NCBI GenBank assembly: GCA_008360955.1
Contig: LUCM01001717.1
Coordinates: 62,001-126,000, forward strand
Direction of reading: 5' to 3'
Source of the DNA: Fasciolopsis buskii
Taxonomy: Eukaryota; Platyhelminthes; Trematoda; Plagiorchiida; Fasciolidae
Length of the DNA: 64,000 nt
The notes beneath the pieces are model-generated. The model ran no database searches. It saw nothing but the letters and a program-made list of their open reading frames with translations, and had not been told where the DNA came from. Positions 35,760 to 48,699 of the stretch are shown here, piece after piece (position 1 is the first letter of the stretch; every line of letters begins with the position of its first letter). The position numbers and the translations under genes are program-made.

Positions 35760-37460
35760 TCTGGAGCCATTAATTGAATGTTCAATCTTCTTGAGCAAAA
35801 AGCTTATTGTCCAAACATTTGGAGAGCCAACGACTTATTCATCCCCCCAAAAGTCGACCATATTACCTATATTGCAACTGGCAATCACCCATTTTTATAT
35901 CCCACCATATCTGTTTTCCTTAATTTATGCACTGAGAACTTCCCTCATTTGCAACCTAATCGACTCTTTGGCCATCCAGCTGCATAAAAGTGCCGAGTTA
36001 TTGCTACACAGATTATATTCCACTCCCAGTCTAATTGGCTACTGTTTTCTGCGGTCTCCATCATTTGCCATTAGTTATCTAGAACGAACCACTCTCCCAG
36101 ACAGTGTTCCTCTTGTATTCTTCAAACTAGCCATCTCTACTTAAAGTCTCATTCTGTGCCGTTGGTTCTGTCTTTCGCCCCAATCTAGAAGGCTAAACAC
36201 TACGGAATGGTGCACTATCTTTTTTCAAACAAGACTACTCTGCTCACCTCAGTGGTTACTTCCAAGACTTTGTGATTACAAAAGCCGTGGGGTCTGCTGT
36301 TGCTGAAAAGCTACGTCATTTTAATGAGTGCAAAGGATTGCTGGGCGAATGTGAATATTTAGACCTAAATGTTCTGCTGCTATCATTACACACCTCTTTT
36401 CAGCCGCACCCCTTGGCTACGGAGAACCACACTTGGTTCTTTTTGACATATTACGGGTTTTTGACCACGTCTGACACGAATATTTGGTGTTTAATCTACC
36501 TGCCCTCGGTTTTCTAGTCCAAAACTTTCTTACATATCAATTTTTCTCAATAAATGGACCGTACTCGTCCGAATCGGTGGTTCCCGATCACAGTCCACAT
36601 CTATAAATACTGGCCCTTCATTCACCCTCCTTATACCTGATCTTTATCAAGGACTTCTTATCTACCACTTGCATGTGCATTCATGCCCTTGACAATGATG
36701 CTAGTCTGTATCATTTACTTTTCAGTCAAACTCTCACAATGCTATCTTCAGTAGCATTCAAGACTTCTGCGCCCCAACTACAGCTTTTTCTTCTGACCTT
36801 GGTCATATCTCTAAATGACGGTTCACAAATCACGCACATTCTAATGATCATAAAACATCCGGCTTCTCCGTTGTCCTGAAATAAAATTATTTTTCTCCTC
36901 CTGTGAACTTTAACTGGTTTCTTCAATAGTCCTAAAATTTGCTGTATTTATTGCATCGTCCACCATTTCCGTTCCTATTCCGGTCTCCATATGTGTCTTG
37001 CTTCGTGTAATGCGTACAACGTTGGTTTCCTATCCCAAGTCAAACATTGTTTAATCCCTGACACTTCCTTTCAGCATACAAAGTCCAAATTCATCTATCA
37101 TTTGAGTATTGCAGTCAAGTGCAGACTGAATGTTCGTTTTGTTCAGTGGCTGTCCTCTAACGAGTCCAGCATAAGGCCATCTGAAAGAGGAACGACTTTA
37201 ATTTAAGTCCTGCTTAACAGCAGCTGCCCTTCACCGCATAGCTGCCTCAGTAACCTTTTGGTACCGATAACATTTGGGGTTTCGTTCTCCATTTATTTGT
37301 CTTTATCCCGAGTGACTTTCACAGATCATGCGAGGACAATTATTGCAAACCTGAAGTGACATAATCCCAAACAGTAGACAATTTTTCATTTAACGTTTCG
37401 TCACGCTATGTGAGCCGAGATTCCGTATTTAGTCAACTTTTTGCGCGACAGTCCGTGGAA
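35760..37460 (+). mobile_element. 5'-truncated jockey/CR1-like LINE remnant
   Basis: Pieces of an RT and the region after it lie in order on the plus strand but in changing frames. DSLAIQLHKSAELLLHRLYS (about 35.96-36.04 kb) corresponds to the fingers region of these RTs. PHLVLFDILRVFDHV (36430-36470) is motif A. LIFIKDFLST and IHALDNDASLYHLL (about 36.64-36.72 kb) cover the region of the YADD box. FTDHARTIIA at about 37.32 kb is the ORF tail. No endonuclease GDFN block was found upstream, so the copy is 5'-truncated. It is a different lineage from both the 14-17 kb and the 47-51 kb elements, judged by motif A (FDILRVFD versus FLVLKGAFD and FLDYSSAF). Confidence 0.7.
36270..36740 (+). pseudogene. 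Reverse transcriptase core of the 36-kb LINE
   Basis: Motif A reads LFDILRVFDHV followed by a stop where tryptophan is usual, then HEYLVFNLPALGF. The first aspartate of motif A is kept. The catalytic YADD position has become LDND (about 36.69 kb), so one of the paired aspartates is asparagine. At least two stops and two frame changes occur across 500 bp, marking an old insertion. Confidence 0.65.
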
Positions 37461-40400
37461 ACCGAGTACACATAGATAGCGGGTGACAGCAAAGGTCAAA
37501 TAATTCTCTACTTCAACTGTCTTGACATCTTTTCATCTTCCCAAGAAGGATGACAGTTAACCCGTAGTCTAAATTGTACATTGTTTCACTGACTTCTTGG
37601 TTTCTCAACCCAAATGATTGATCGAGGTGAATAAATACATGGGCGCTTTCCGTGGCCGAATTAATCTGTATCTCCACAGCAAGATCGAAATACCAGGCCT
37701 CCGGATGTGCGTTTTCGGTTGATTTTTCAAGCTTTGACAATTTCCTTTCCATTCTGTCGAATGATTTTATGGAAACGGCGACTATCTAGGTTTTGTCAGC
37801 GTGGCGTGTAGAGTCGTTGATAGCATATCGGGCAAATGATATTGATAGGTGTAGATAAACCTGCTGAGATTCAACATCCGATAGGGCAAGGGTTGCAAGA
37901 GGTCTCTAGAATTTGTTGGATATTCGTCTACTTTACCAAGTCAGCCTGTGTGACCTTATTCATTTGAGAGGGGTTTTAATTTGCCATTTGAACGTGTACA
38001 AACTATCGTTTTGAGCGAAAAATACCTACAGTACGAAAAAATAGTTAATATTTGGTATGCACACTAAGCGATCCGTATTCACGAACACGATAAACCTTCA
38101 CAAATCCACGTGGATCTTCAGTCGAAAGTCTTCTAGCTAGTAAACATTCTACATGAACCTTGAGGTAACAGTAATGAGGTCAAACACGGCCACTTGTCTA
38201 AAATGTGTTATGCAATTTTTGGTCTCACATGAGCGTTAGTCGGTGGAGAAGAAGACGAAAACCACGAATAGGATAGTCTTGTTTTCACAATGGCGGCTGA
38301 TCATACTTGGACTATTGAGCCCGTTGGACTTGAGACATCCACCTACTTAGATCCAATTTTACGGCTCTAGTATCTGAGGAAAAGCCGATATTAGATAAAC
38401 CAGACTGGACAACAATGAACTCATTGAAATAGCGTGAATCGGATAGAAAGCCTGCGCCTGTAAGGGATATTATTCACACGAGAAATATTGCTAACGAGGA
38501 TTATATCCGTCACATTAAAGTGGCTACGCTTGATATGAGGTCAGTTGCAGCCTAAATGACCAATCGCTCGACGAAAACAAGTCCAATATAGAATAAATAC
38601 GCTTCAAGATGTGCACCTTAACAGAAGGATGCAAAGGGCATAGTCCGGTTAGACTTGTTTATTTAATGTTGACAGATCCGAGACGGATACCTTGATGCGG
38701 ACCGAGTTTGCTGAATTAGAGATACTAATTCATAAATGGTATTTGTCCAAATTGTGCGTGCCTCGAAGAGTAACAGGCTTGATTATCCCATTGCCGTTTT
38801 TGTAAATTAATAGTTTTAAATGCCTCAAGGGCATGGTCTTCATTAACAAAGTGAATAGACTGTTTGAACTGCATCCTCCTAGAGTGCCTATAATCATTGT
38901 TCTGATCATGCTTCGGTGAAATATGTTTTGTAACGTAGCAAATATGAAGAGACGTCTGTTATACTTCTGCTACCAATCCCCAGTCAATTCTATTTTGCGG
39001 CCGATATCTCCAGTTTCCAGCAACTCTAGTGAGAAAGACCAAATCGATCAGCTAAAATGTTTGTTCGTTAATCAAGACCAAATAGCTTATACTAGTCTTC
39101 GATGAGCAGCACTCACTGGTCGATTATTCTGCCAGCTTATTCGGTCCCTCGGCACTAATCGATTCTCATTCGGCGATTTTGCCCCGCATATCGATTGGCA
39201 TAGTCAGCGCGAAGTCGCCGGAACTGTTTTGATCTCTGGTCCGTGTAGATGCCAATACCCACTACCCTTATAGAATAGACCAACATGATTTTGACACTTC
39301 AATTATTTGTGGAAGCGCATTGACTTAACAATATTTTTCCAGTTTTTCCAATGTCTACTTGATGGATACCGTCCTGAATATCGAAATCCTCATCATCAAA
39401 CATCAATCTTGTTCACAGAAATTTCGAGAGCATGTTATTATTGCGGTCTTTAGGATGTCTCATCAGTTATCGCATTAATAAAGTAGGAGCTGAACGGCAC
39501 TTATATGTTCAGTACTACAGTCAGAATGGCAAGGTGGAAAAAACCAGGGACAAAAGATTATGCTCGTGAGTCAGCGTAACACTTTTTTACATGCCAGTTC
39601 ATCATACGCGTACAGTGGATCGATAAGGACTCGGAATTCATTGCTCAAGCATGATTGGCTAGAGGAAGAAATCTGGCGGTTGGATGGGCAAGTGTTCGGA
39701 GAAGACGATAGACCGATTGATGAAATAGACGAAGGATGTGTATAATTGCCAGTCCAGGCGCGTTATGCATAACACTCCCTTTTCGCGCTATTCAGCATAC
39801 CTCAAACGCTGCAACTACTTTCAGATTTTCGGAGGAATGAATGGCTTCATAGACTTAACTGTTTGATTAATGTCATTTTCCCGTTGTGACACCTATTCCT
39901 TTTATTTGCGGTGTCACTCTTGAAGTCCAAGAAGCTCAAAATAAAGTCCAGATTCATGCCGTGCATAGTCTTTGTCGAAATACATGAGGTCGATATAAGT
40001 TGGAGTGGGATGGGCTTTGAATCAAACTATGCGGAACAGGGAATCCACTTAGGTATTAGGAGACATTCGGAAATCATGGGGCGGACCTGAACCGAACCGC
40101 AATCTGTTTTGCTGACCTAATCGATCGGGATGCAAGTATGAACAGAATGAAACACCAATATGCCAAGAAAGACCTCATCTCCAAAATCCGCTATTCACGA
40201 TACGCGGAATGACAATCTGAGATGAATGTGGAAAATGTACATTTAACACGTCCATGATTTCACTGTTCACGGATCAGCAGATTCAACAAACAATTGATTT
40301 GTTGAATCCATATGCGCATAGATAACGAACGTGAAACGCGATCATTTGGAATGAACCGCAAGCTTTTTCATCAAATTCTGTGAAACTAAAATGAAATATT

Positions 40401-42216
40401 TTTATTGGAATGTTGGTGCCGTTTTTGTGAAATTAGTTGGCGGTGTTTTCTGGTCGGCATCACTCACGCGTTGATCATCAACATGTCTGTATGCGAATAT
40501 CATGCATTCAACCAGTCCAGAAACTAACGAACACCCATGTTCGTGTATACATGTGCATACACGTAACCCTAGGAACCTCGCTTTGCAGAACTACAGCTGT
40601 CTAGATTTAAAAAGTTGCTGTAAAGCATATTTCATTTATGTCATAAAACGTGCAAAATTTTACAATTTGTTTTATCAACACTGCCAATCGCTTCTGTACG
40701 TCGGCTACAGCTTAGATTGAAATGCAATTGCGCATGCCAAAATTTTGCGGGCACAACTTGTCCGTGCCCTTCGAAATCCAATTAGATTGCATTGAAAAAT
40801 CCTAGAAGTTTTCCTGGAAGAAAATGTCTTGATGTGACAACCATACGATGCTGTGATCACCAAGTCAGAGTGCTAAAACTTAATTAAATTTCGAGCCGCT
40901 TTTATGCACCCAAAAATACGTTTTCATTCGAATGCCATCACAGTACAATATGGCAAAGTTAAACGTGTTGTTTCATGGTTGGTCTCGTGGAACATTTTGA
41001 AGTTCGTAAGTTGCTAGTCATAACATTCACGTGGGTGCGGGATTCGTGTAAGCTTGCCCGAATGTTTCCCGTTTCGTGTGATTTCGTTTCTTGAAAATTT
41101 ACCTCAAATGTGACTTTTGCACAAGGGTCCAGGTAATCCGTCCCAGGACGAATTACATGGACAGAAATTACATTTTTACTGCATTTGACATGATCACTTG
41201 TTTTCATCTTTTAAGCACTCACAGAATGCTCGCAAGCTACTTTTTCAGTTCGCGTCAAACAATCGCAGCTGTTCATTTTCGATCCCAAGCCCTGACAAAA
41301 GATAGAATTTTCAGCCGTTTAACATGTACAGACAGGAATTTGGGCCAAACTCACTGTTTACGTACAATAAATATCACGAGAAGCTAAAAGAACTATCATT
41401 TGGCTGATCGGAAAATATTTTTACGATACCAAAGCTTGTTTGTCCTTAATTTGATAACCTAAGGTAATGTGAACGAGTGAGACAATTCTTGATTGAAATG
41501 TCCGACTATACCCCAATTTGCCGCCCGTGGCTTCGCTGGAAGAGGGCACGCCCTTCCATCACATTGGCACGAATAGCCCTGGATTTCATTGGCACCGAAG
41601 ATGCTTCTTATTCGAGTGTACTTTCCAGTCCAATGTTCGCGTGTAACAGCAAAGGTAGATTCGGTTCGCACACACGTCCCTGAAAAATACGTTTTGATGT
41701 GTTATTCCACCCTTTTGCAGTTGACGGTAGCGTAAGACACAAGAGCAGTCGATAAAAAAGTTCTACCTTGCATGATGGTGCCGTCCAGTTAACTGTTAAG
41801 AGTCGATGAAGAATTCGAATCGATTTTTCCCTCCTGATTTTTGATCAAGTTAGCCTTCCTTGGGTTAACACCCCACCCTCGGGTGACTCCATACAGGGAT
41901 AACTGTGGACGTTCGAGAAATGTACGTATTTCTATGAATGTGTATAACATTTACTTGAAATGCTCTCCTCCAAACCCAAGCATTATTAGACCTTTTCCAA
42001 ACTGGACATGTACCTGTTTGTCGAGAGTGAATATGACTTACCAATGAATTGTGTCCAATTAAGTTATGCACTGCCGCACAGATCAAAGTCAAATCATTTT
42101 TTGCACATTTACTACCTACAACATGGAGTTCCGACTTGATCATTAGTTGATATGAACGGAACTTTACTAAGAAATATGTGTAACACATGCAATCTGAAGT
42201 CAGCGTTATCTAATCA
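37461..42216. other. Non-genic stretch
   Basis: No recognised gene or repeat family. A perfect 11-bp inverted repeat with a 7-nt loop (GATTCAACAAA at 40280-40290, TTTGTTGAATC at 40298-40308) stands alone. Open frames of 60-100 codons occur on both strands (for example 41091-41387 plus and 41865-42188 minus) with no motif. The coding-like 39.56-39.75 kb segment has its own entry. Confidence 0.5.
39560..39745 (+). CDS. Short coding-like frame, possible exon, unknown
   Basis: This 61-codon frame ends HDWLEEEIWRLDGQVFGEDD then RPIDEIDEGCV and a stop. The strongly acidic, low-cysteine C-terminal half is unlike the random frames around it. A TACGCGTACAG acceptor-like site lies inside the frame at about 39614, and GGATGT|GTATAA is a weak donor at the end. 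DWLEEE echoes DWFEEE in the degenerate segment at 29.8 kb. I recognise no family and cannot say whether it is expressed. Confidence 0.2.
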   Translation: MLVSQRNTFLHASSSYAYSGSIRTRNSLLKHDWLEEEIWRLDGQVFGEDDRPIDEIDEGCV

Positions 42217-42330
42217 ATGAAAGATATTTTTTCTTCTAACCTTATGCAAAACCTGTTTGCTGAGTTAATATCCGCGGGAGACAGAGAACGCTTGGACAAC
42301 GTTTTGCACAAATTACGAAGTTTCTGGATG
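42217..42330 (+). other. Possible ENY2-like peptide (exon or pseudogene fragment)
   Basis: The plus-strand frame reads LISAGDRERLDNVLHKLR. The spacing L-I-x-x-G-x-R-E-R-L-x-x-x-L is that of the N-terminal helix region of ENY2, a small protein of about 100 residues shared by the SAGA deubiquitinase module and the TREX-2 mRNA-export complex. The resemblance ends at KLR. What follows (FVVFVNFILMLI) is hydrophobic and unlike ENY2, and neither a good acceptor upstream nor a GT donor of quality is seen at the break. It could be an exon with poor signals, a decayed retrocopy, or coincidence over about 18 residues. Confidence 0.2.
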
Positions 42331-42579
42331 TTCGTTGTTTTTGTAAATTTTATTCTAATGCTTATTTCCTATGTAAATTTCTTATATAAGGTAATATTTT
42401 GTTATTGAATGGACCAAGCAAAAAATGAAAAAACGGTTATCACTAACCTCTAGACTCAGCTCTCAAATGTGGCATTCGGCTAGGCGGTTCTCTATCGTTG
42501 GAGCTGTTCGTTTAAGCCATAGATTGGATAATATGTTGTGCCGTCAGCAATTTTCGATGAATAAAGCCCTGTTTGATTT

Positions 42580-43140
42580 ACCGACGCCGACGGACCCAAC
42601 GCTGTACAGCAGTTTCTGAGCCGGACGATGCTTGAAGCCAGCCATATGGGGCTGGAAATAAACGTCTGGAAAACGAGGTTCTGTGTAACCTGGCAAGACC
42701 TAACACATCCAACACAAACTCGCTCAGAAAATTTGGGTCATGTGCAGCGTACTCTATAACTAGGTCCTAGTACTGGACCAAACGGCCAGGCCAGAAACGA
42801 GATTAAACATCGTGGAAAATTTTCTAAGACAGCTTTTTACAACCTCGAAGACACTCTACGGTATTGCAATGAAATGAAACCCCGTGAGAACAGGAGTGTC
42901 TACCGAGCTGCCGTCTTCGCAGTCCCTATGTTCGCACATGACGCTGCTAGTTGAAGGACAAAGGATTGGAAAGATTTAACCGCTGGTGATTTAGTCATAA
43001 AGCTTAAATTAAATGGTATGATCGTGTCTCAACAATGCAGTAACACCGGAAACCTTTCCTCCCTTCTCCACAGACGTCACCATCAGTGGTTTGGTCATGG
43101 CCCCAACCACCACAATGGCTGATCCACAACCCAACATCAA
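42580..43140 (+). mobile_element. RTE-like LINE fragment (third subfamily)
   Basis: Starting at about 42588 the plus strand reads ADGPNAVQQFLSRTMLEASH then MGLEINVWKTR and CVTWQ. This corresponds to the segment just after the YADD box of RTE-like RTs (GLxINxxKTK). After a frame change, GPNGQARNEIKHR and then SVYRAAVFAVPMFAHDAASW follow, and finally HRRHHQWFGHGPNHHNG. These match in order the KGRVYRAAV, LLYGCETW and RWLGHV blocks of the family. Neither end of a LINE is visible. The copy is more diverged than the 14-17 kb element. Confidence 0.65.
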
Positions 43141-46100
43141 GTAGTTGGTTTTTAACGTCTAAGCGTTTGATTCTTGAACTGCGGGAAAACCTTTCTTAGT
43201 AACGAACTTTGGCTTGCTATGCGTCAGTCCCAAATTTCGTCTAGTGAATCATGTGATTTACCGACTTCATGCCTTGCTTCTACAAGGATTCGTACTTTGC
43301 AAAGAGTGCACGTTGCTTGCTCACTGGATGCAGCATCGACCACCCGTACGAATTACGTTTCACGAAATAAACAAGCGTACTTCGTACACGCGCAATTGTC
43401 TACACCGGGAACACAAGTACAAAGTCGCGTAGATGTGTTCTCGCTAGAAATGAAGTCGTCCTCACCTTGTGTTTTCTGCAGATTTAGTCGTGTATGAAAA
43501 ATATCATGCAACTTTCGTTCCCGAATGGTGTCTCACGTGTTTTAAATGATCCTTGTCAACTGGTATTGTTCAGTGATAAAAAGAATGAAATCAGTCCAGT
43601 CCCACCTGACTACGTGATAGAGAAGATCAATAGAACTTTAAAGTACAGTGTCTCGTTGTCTGTGCATGGTTGAGCAGTTTATCTAGCCATATGATTTTAA
43701 ACTGCTCTATTGCATGACAAATTTACTCTTGGCATTTTCCCTCGTGAATCGTTATCCCAAATTAAAACATCAATAATTTATTTCTCCAAATGTTTTAGTT
43801 GTTGAATACGGATACTCAAAACAAAAGGGTTTTTTCTATCCACTTGGAAAGAAAATGCGTGCAGAATTAAGACAAAATCGGTAGGATATGGGATTGAATT
43901 GGCAAGCACATAGACACACACATATGTGCGTATACAAATATACACAAGGATTATGGTAAAGTTCCGCACGTGATATATTTTTAACCTTAGTACTGAGGGA
44001 AATAAAACATTTCGGGGCAACTGGTACGTCAGAATCATGTGCTTAATCATTGTTTTCTCTAAATCGCCTCATCCGGCGATGTAGTTTTCCTGATCCCATG
44101 TGAACGCGAAATCCCATGCAATAAACCGTTTCAACTAAATGAAGAACGAATGCGGAAAAATTGTTTGTCTACAGACCACATATTTTGTGGTTCTGGACAA
44201 ACGTGGTCAAATTTGGTTGGAGCAGATTGGCAAGCTTTTAAGGGCTGTGGATTGTGGTACACTGAGGCAGTACACAGCTACAAGCTACCATTGGGACAAA
44301 ACACGTGTTTGGTCCGCGAGTAAATTACTGCCTGGAGGGGTGTGTGCGATGGAGCGAATATGATAGGAGCAAAATGGAAGTAGAGGACAAGCCAATGCTT
44401 CCATCTTATAAACATGCCCTTCCCCGAAAAAATACCGTGACCGTCTCACCTGGGTCCTTCTAGACATTTTTGGTAAAGCCATTCAAGGAACGCTTTGCGA
44501 TGGACTTAAAAATTTACGGAGAAGTTTCAGCATTGTAGGAACCCAGACTGACACCAAACATTTGCCCACGCTGTGTTGACGGTGAACTTCGACGGTTCTA
44601 TGCTCGAGTATGAAATCAAAACAGCTCCAACTGTTGAAATTCCTCGGTCACCGTAAAATTTGTTTGAAGCAAATCAAAGTACCAATTGCAGATTATTGGT
44701 TGGGAATGTCGTTTTCTGCGTCTGATCCCATGTGTTGTCCCTATTTCGATTGGAAGACTGATGTAGCTGAAAACGGCCGTGGAATTACTGGGCACTGATT
44801 ACAGCGAACTAGGCAGATCCACTACAGTTTCGCATGTACGCGTTAGAAGACTTTGACATGGCAAAGGAAATTTGGTGTGATGGAATAGAAAGTCTACTGA
44901 AATTGTGCACACAAAGTTTGTTATTGTCAGCCAGGACGGGATTGGCCACCTTCCAAGTAATCGGGTTACCAGCTGATGACCCCCGTGATAGTAACCCTTC
45001 ATTTAGACTCCGTGGTTCTTTCGAATTGCCAAAATCAGTGTGTCAGACGGGAAAACCGTCTGATATCGTGCATAAATATTTCATCTATACCTTAATTGTA
45101 CGGCCGGGGAAATTTGGAATTCGACAATGTCGGATTCGATGTTTCTTGACCGCAGTGGGAACTGAATCCCTTTGAAATATCTCAGACAAAATCGGAGTCA
45201 GAGATTCGATTAGCAGATCATAATTTGCATGAATGTCAAACTCTGGAAGGACAGAACGCAGATACGGACACTGTGCAGTAATTTGAATCGGCACTAATTT
45301 GTCATGCGGTTAGAAACACGACGTGGACTTGACTAAGTTTACTCTCGGTTGCGGACAGCTCGCCCGATTGTACTCGAAACTGACATCACTGCGGGGATCA
45401 TTCAAAAAATTGCGCATATAAGGTCAGGACATACCCCACCGAGTCTTCGGCAGACCTCGCACCTCATTCGGTTTACACTCGTTGAACCGGATTTCGTTTG
45501 ACGAGGTACCAACCGTTGGAATTTCCGATTTAAGATAGGCGTCTGAAGCACTTATAGAGAACCGAAGAACAGACCGAAGCTATTATTTTTCAGTCCGTGT
45601 TGGAAATGACGCTGGAGACAGTTAACGTAATGGCTTACCGTTAACCACTGATTTGGTGGCAAATATCTAACCTTCATTAGACCACTAAAGCCAGGATTCA
45701 GCTAAATCTCCCATTTCTAAAGAAGCTAACTGAAAAAGCTAGAAAAGTATTTGGTCTTTTGTCACCTCCACATCAGGTCTGATGGCCCTTGGTTTACAGC
45801 AGCAAACTTAGATTCGTAGTGCGCAGAGAAACCATGAGTTTGACACTACAGCATTTTTCATCGCACCCTCAAGTCAAGTCAGAATTATTGAGGGGTCGAT
45901 GAATAAAAACGTTCTTATCACATGACATAATCAGCTTGCGTTTCCCCGCAAGCAGTCTGTTTGCAAAGTACAACAGGAGCGATCAGTTACGTACACTTTA
46001 GGCAGACTACTGTTCTAAGCGATATGAGAGTCGAAAAGTCCAATCTCATGTTGTACATTATTGGAGTGAATCCGGAATGAACTGAAACGTGGTGCATCCT

Positions 46101-47299
46101 GATAGAGGAAAACGGTTCGAATTTTACAGCAACTGTTCACTGTAGACTTAAGTGAGCTGCCTGGCGGACCTAAATCCTCCCAGATAATTCGTATTTTTTG
46201 GCCTAAGCCTCAAGGTTGTGCGGCTGCATTGTTTAAGGAGAAGACAATATCAGATCCAGTGCTGGTAGGTCTACAACGGGCGTTTAGACACGAATTTCCC
46301 AACAAATATCACATTCACTGGCACGCGAGATTCAACGGGCACAAATACCAGAATATACTTTCCGAGTAAAGAGCAGTGTAAATAAAATGGCCGTCAGACG
46401 GCATTTAGCTAATGTTCAGAGCTCTTTTGTATGCCTTATCAGCAGACATTCTGACCGGAGAAACACTCCTCAGTGTTCCCGCGTACGATCTGTCAAAAGT
46501 CTGATATAGTCACAAACATCAGGTTTGTATACGAGATAGAAAGGTATGTATTTTGGCAAGTCAAATTCATTCCCCTTTCAGCTTTGCTCACGCTGGTTCT
46601 GACCACGTCGAGATTGTAGTAATCTCATGTACGACGCAAAAACACGTGCCTACAACCGAGATCGCTAAGCTGGTGCGACAATGCAGTGAAGTGGATTGAT
46701 GGTCCGAGTAAAAAAAATAAAACATGCCAAATGCAAATCAGAAAATGGAAACGGTTATCAAAGCTTGTGCACACATCATTGATTAGATTACTATAAATAA
46801 TGACTGCTAACAAATAGAGTCGAAATGTTTGACCATGAGGATTCATTGGACTTACTAAGCCCACAGAAAAAACGATGTTTTTCGTGTGTCAAAATGACCC
46901 GAATCAATCCAGTCTCTCTCTCTCGTATTTGATAAAACTTTGGCCACTGTCAATGAAAACATTTCAGACAAAATCATTTCCATTTTTTGTCTAAATTTCT
47001 CGGGAAGTTCAAAATTGCAAACATTTCTGTTGGTGTATGAGTTCAAATTTACAGAGTCCCCTGCTATTTATTGCCAAAACACTTTTTCTCTGCCTTATTC
47101 ATTTCCGTATGGGATAAAGAATAAAACGCACATCTATCGTTTCTCTGGCTTAACTGCTTTTTTCACACAGGTATCATCTGATCTCTAGTTACGATGTACT
47201 TTAAAATGCAACCCGTGAACAGAAATACCGTAAAACGGAATTGAGGTCGAGGGGTGGGGGGGGGAAGAGGTAGAAGGGTGCATTCACATTAGGGCCAGT
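43141..47299. other. Non-genic stretch
   Basis: No recognised gene. Plus-strand frames of 107 codons (43174-43497) and 113 codons (44834-45175) have no motif I can place. An isolated VVHPDRGKRFEFYS at about 46.09 kb recalls an integrase motif but nothing supports it. A G-run (GGGGTGGGGGGGGG) lies at 47251-47264. Confidence 0.5.
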
Positions 47300-48699
47300 T
47301 TATCGATTCGACCGTTAGAAAGTGGAAAATTGTGAAGTGATAGACAGTGTCCAACAGTTTAAGATTTGGGGCAGTTGCAGGCAAGACAGATTGAAATGTA
47401 GTTGCGGTTCGGTCGATTAAAAAAACTTGATAAGCATGGCAAGCATCATGCGCATGGGGTGGACGGCGGAAAATTAGTGGGTCTTCCGTGGCAAGATCCT
47501 CAGCACGGGAAAGAAAGTATTCACATTTGACGGGCTAACACAAATTAACTGCCTAACCGTTAGTTAGCAAACACATAATGGAGACTAGGAAAAGGTCGAC
47601 GATCAACTGGATGACCATTCGTCGAACCCGATCACCAACAGAGAGGATAAAAACATGATCAACCGCTGGACACGTGACAGCAGTATTCAAGTACAGGGCA
47701 AATTTGTGTTTCGTAAATTGGAGGATGAAAAGATACGAAAGCGGGCAGCTGGGTGGTATGAAGCACCTGGCATGTAACGAATACTAGCTTCGTAAATAGC
47801 ACAAAAACTGGACTGATAAATAAGAGCAGAACAGTATGATAAAACGCTAACAGGTAAAGAAGGAGGATAAAACATTGCGGGCAAACGGAAGCATGGGCCG
47901 GTGAACGATGAAAAACTGTTCAAAGGAATAAAAATTAAAACATTTTAATGCTACAAATATCACAGAATTACAGGATCGCCTTAGAAGAATGCATTAGAGA
48001 TCGGAACCCGAAAGTACACGATCATTTCTTGTATTGTAATAAAGAATACATTATACTAATATAGAATCAAAGAGTAGATGATATTATATAACAGTAAAAT
48101 AAATAAAGATGTAAGAATTAACACAAAATATATAAATTATAGGAGGCAAAAATAAACTAGGGGAAAATAAATGAAATAAAAATATACTCATCGTCTCGTA
48201 AAGAACAAATGGACTCATCTAGTGATAATCATAACATATTATGACAGGTTGCTCAAAAATTCGGCTTGAAACCGGGTCACGATTTGTCCAAAATGCGTGG
48301 TTAAATAATTAAACAGTGGAGTTCTATTAAATATTGAGTTTTTAAAGAGCATAGAACGAAAGCGGATCGTGTAGAAAATAGTCCAGAACGCGGACTTGAA
48401 AAGATTGAATTTGCAGAGGATGCCGTGTGGATTTGAAAAGAATTTCGTGAGCGTAATTCTCACATGCTGATAAGTGATTGATCACATATAAACTAAAGGG
48501 AACACAATCTCAAGGTAGTGGTATGAAGAAGCCAGCACGGCTAATAATGATGGTTCCCGGCGAGCAAATTTTCAGTTCTTTTCTAAGTTAAACCCGGAAC
48601 AAATAAACAAGGAACAGTAAAGAAGAATAGATGGAAACAAAGTAATGATTGGTATACAAATCGGGAGATGTGCTTAAGTTATTTACAAACGTAAGCGAA

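Noticed and set aside
44139..45175. Series of plus-strand frames possibly forming a multi-exon gene or BEL/Pao polyprotein
   Set aside because: No protease, RT or RNase H motif, no shared frame and no convincing splice sites.
46087..46130. VVHPDRGKRFEFYS, resembling the HSDRG motif of Ty3/gypsy integrases
   Set aside because: None of the following integrase blocks (TTxYHPQxNG, ER) appears in any frame, and no protease, RT or LTRs are nearby.
47251..47264. G-run as a quadruplex or regulatory element
   Set aside because: Only one long G block with a single T interruption and no further G-tracts of regular spacing; it lies at the 3' edge of a dead LINE.
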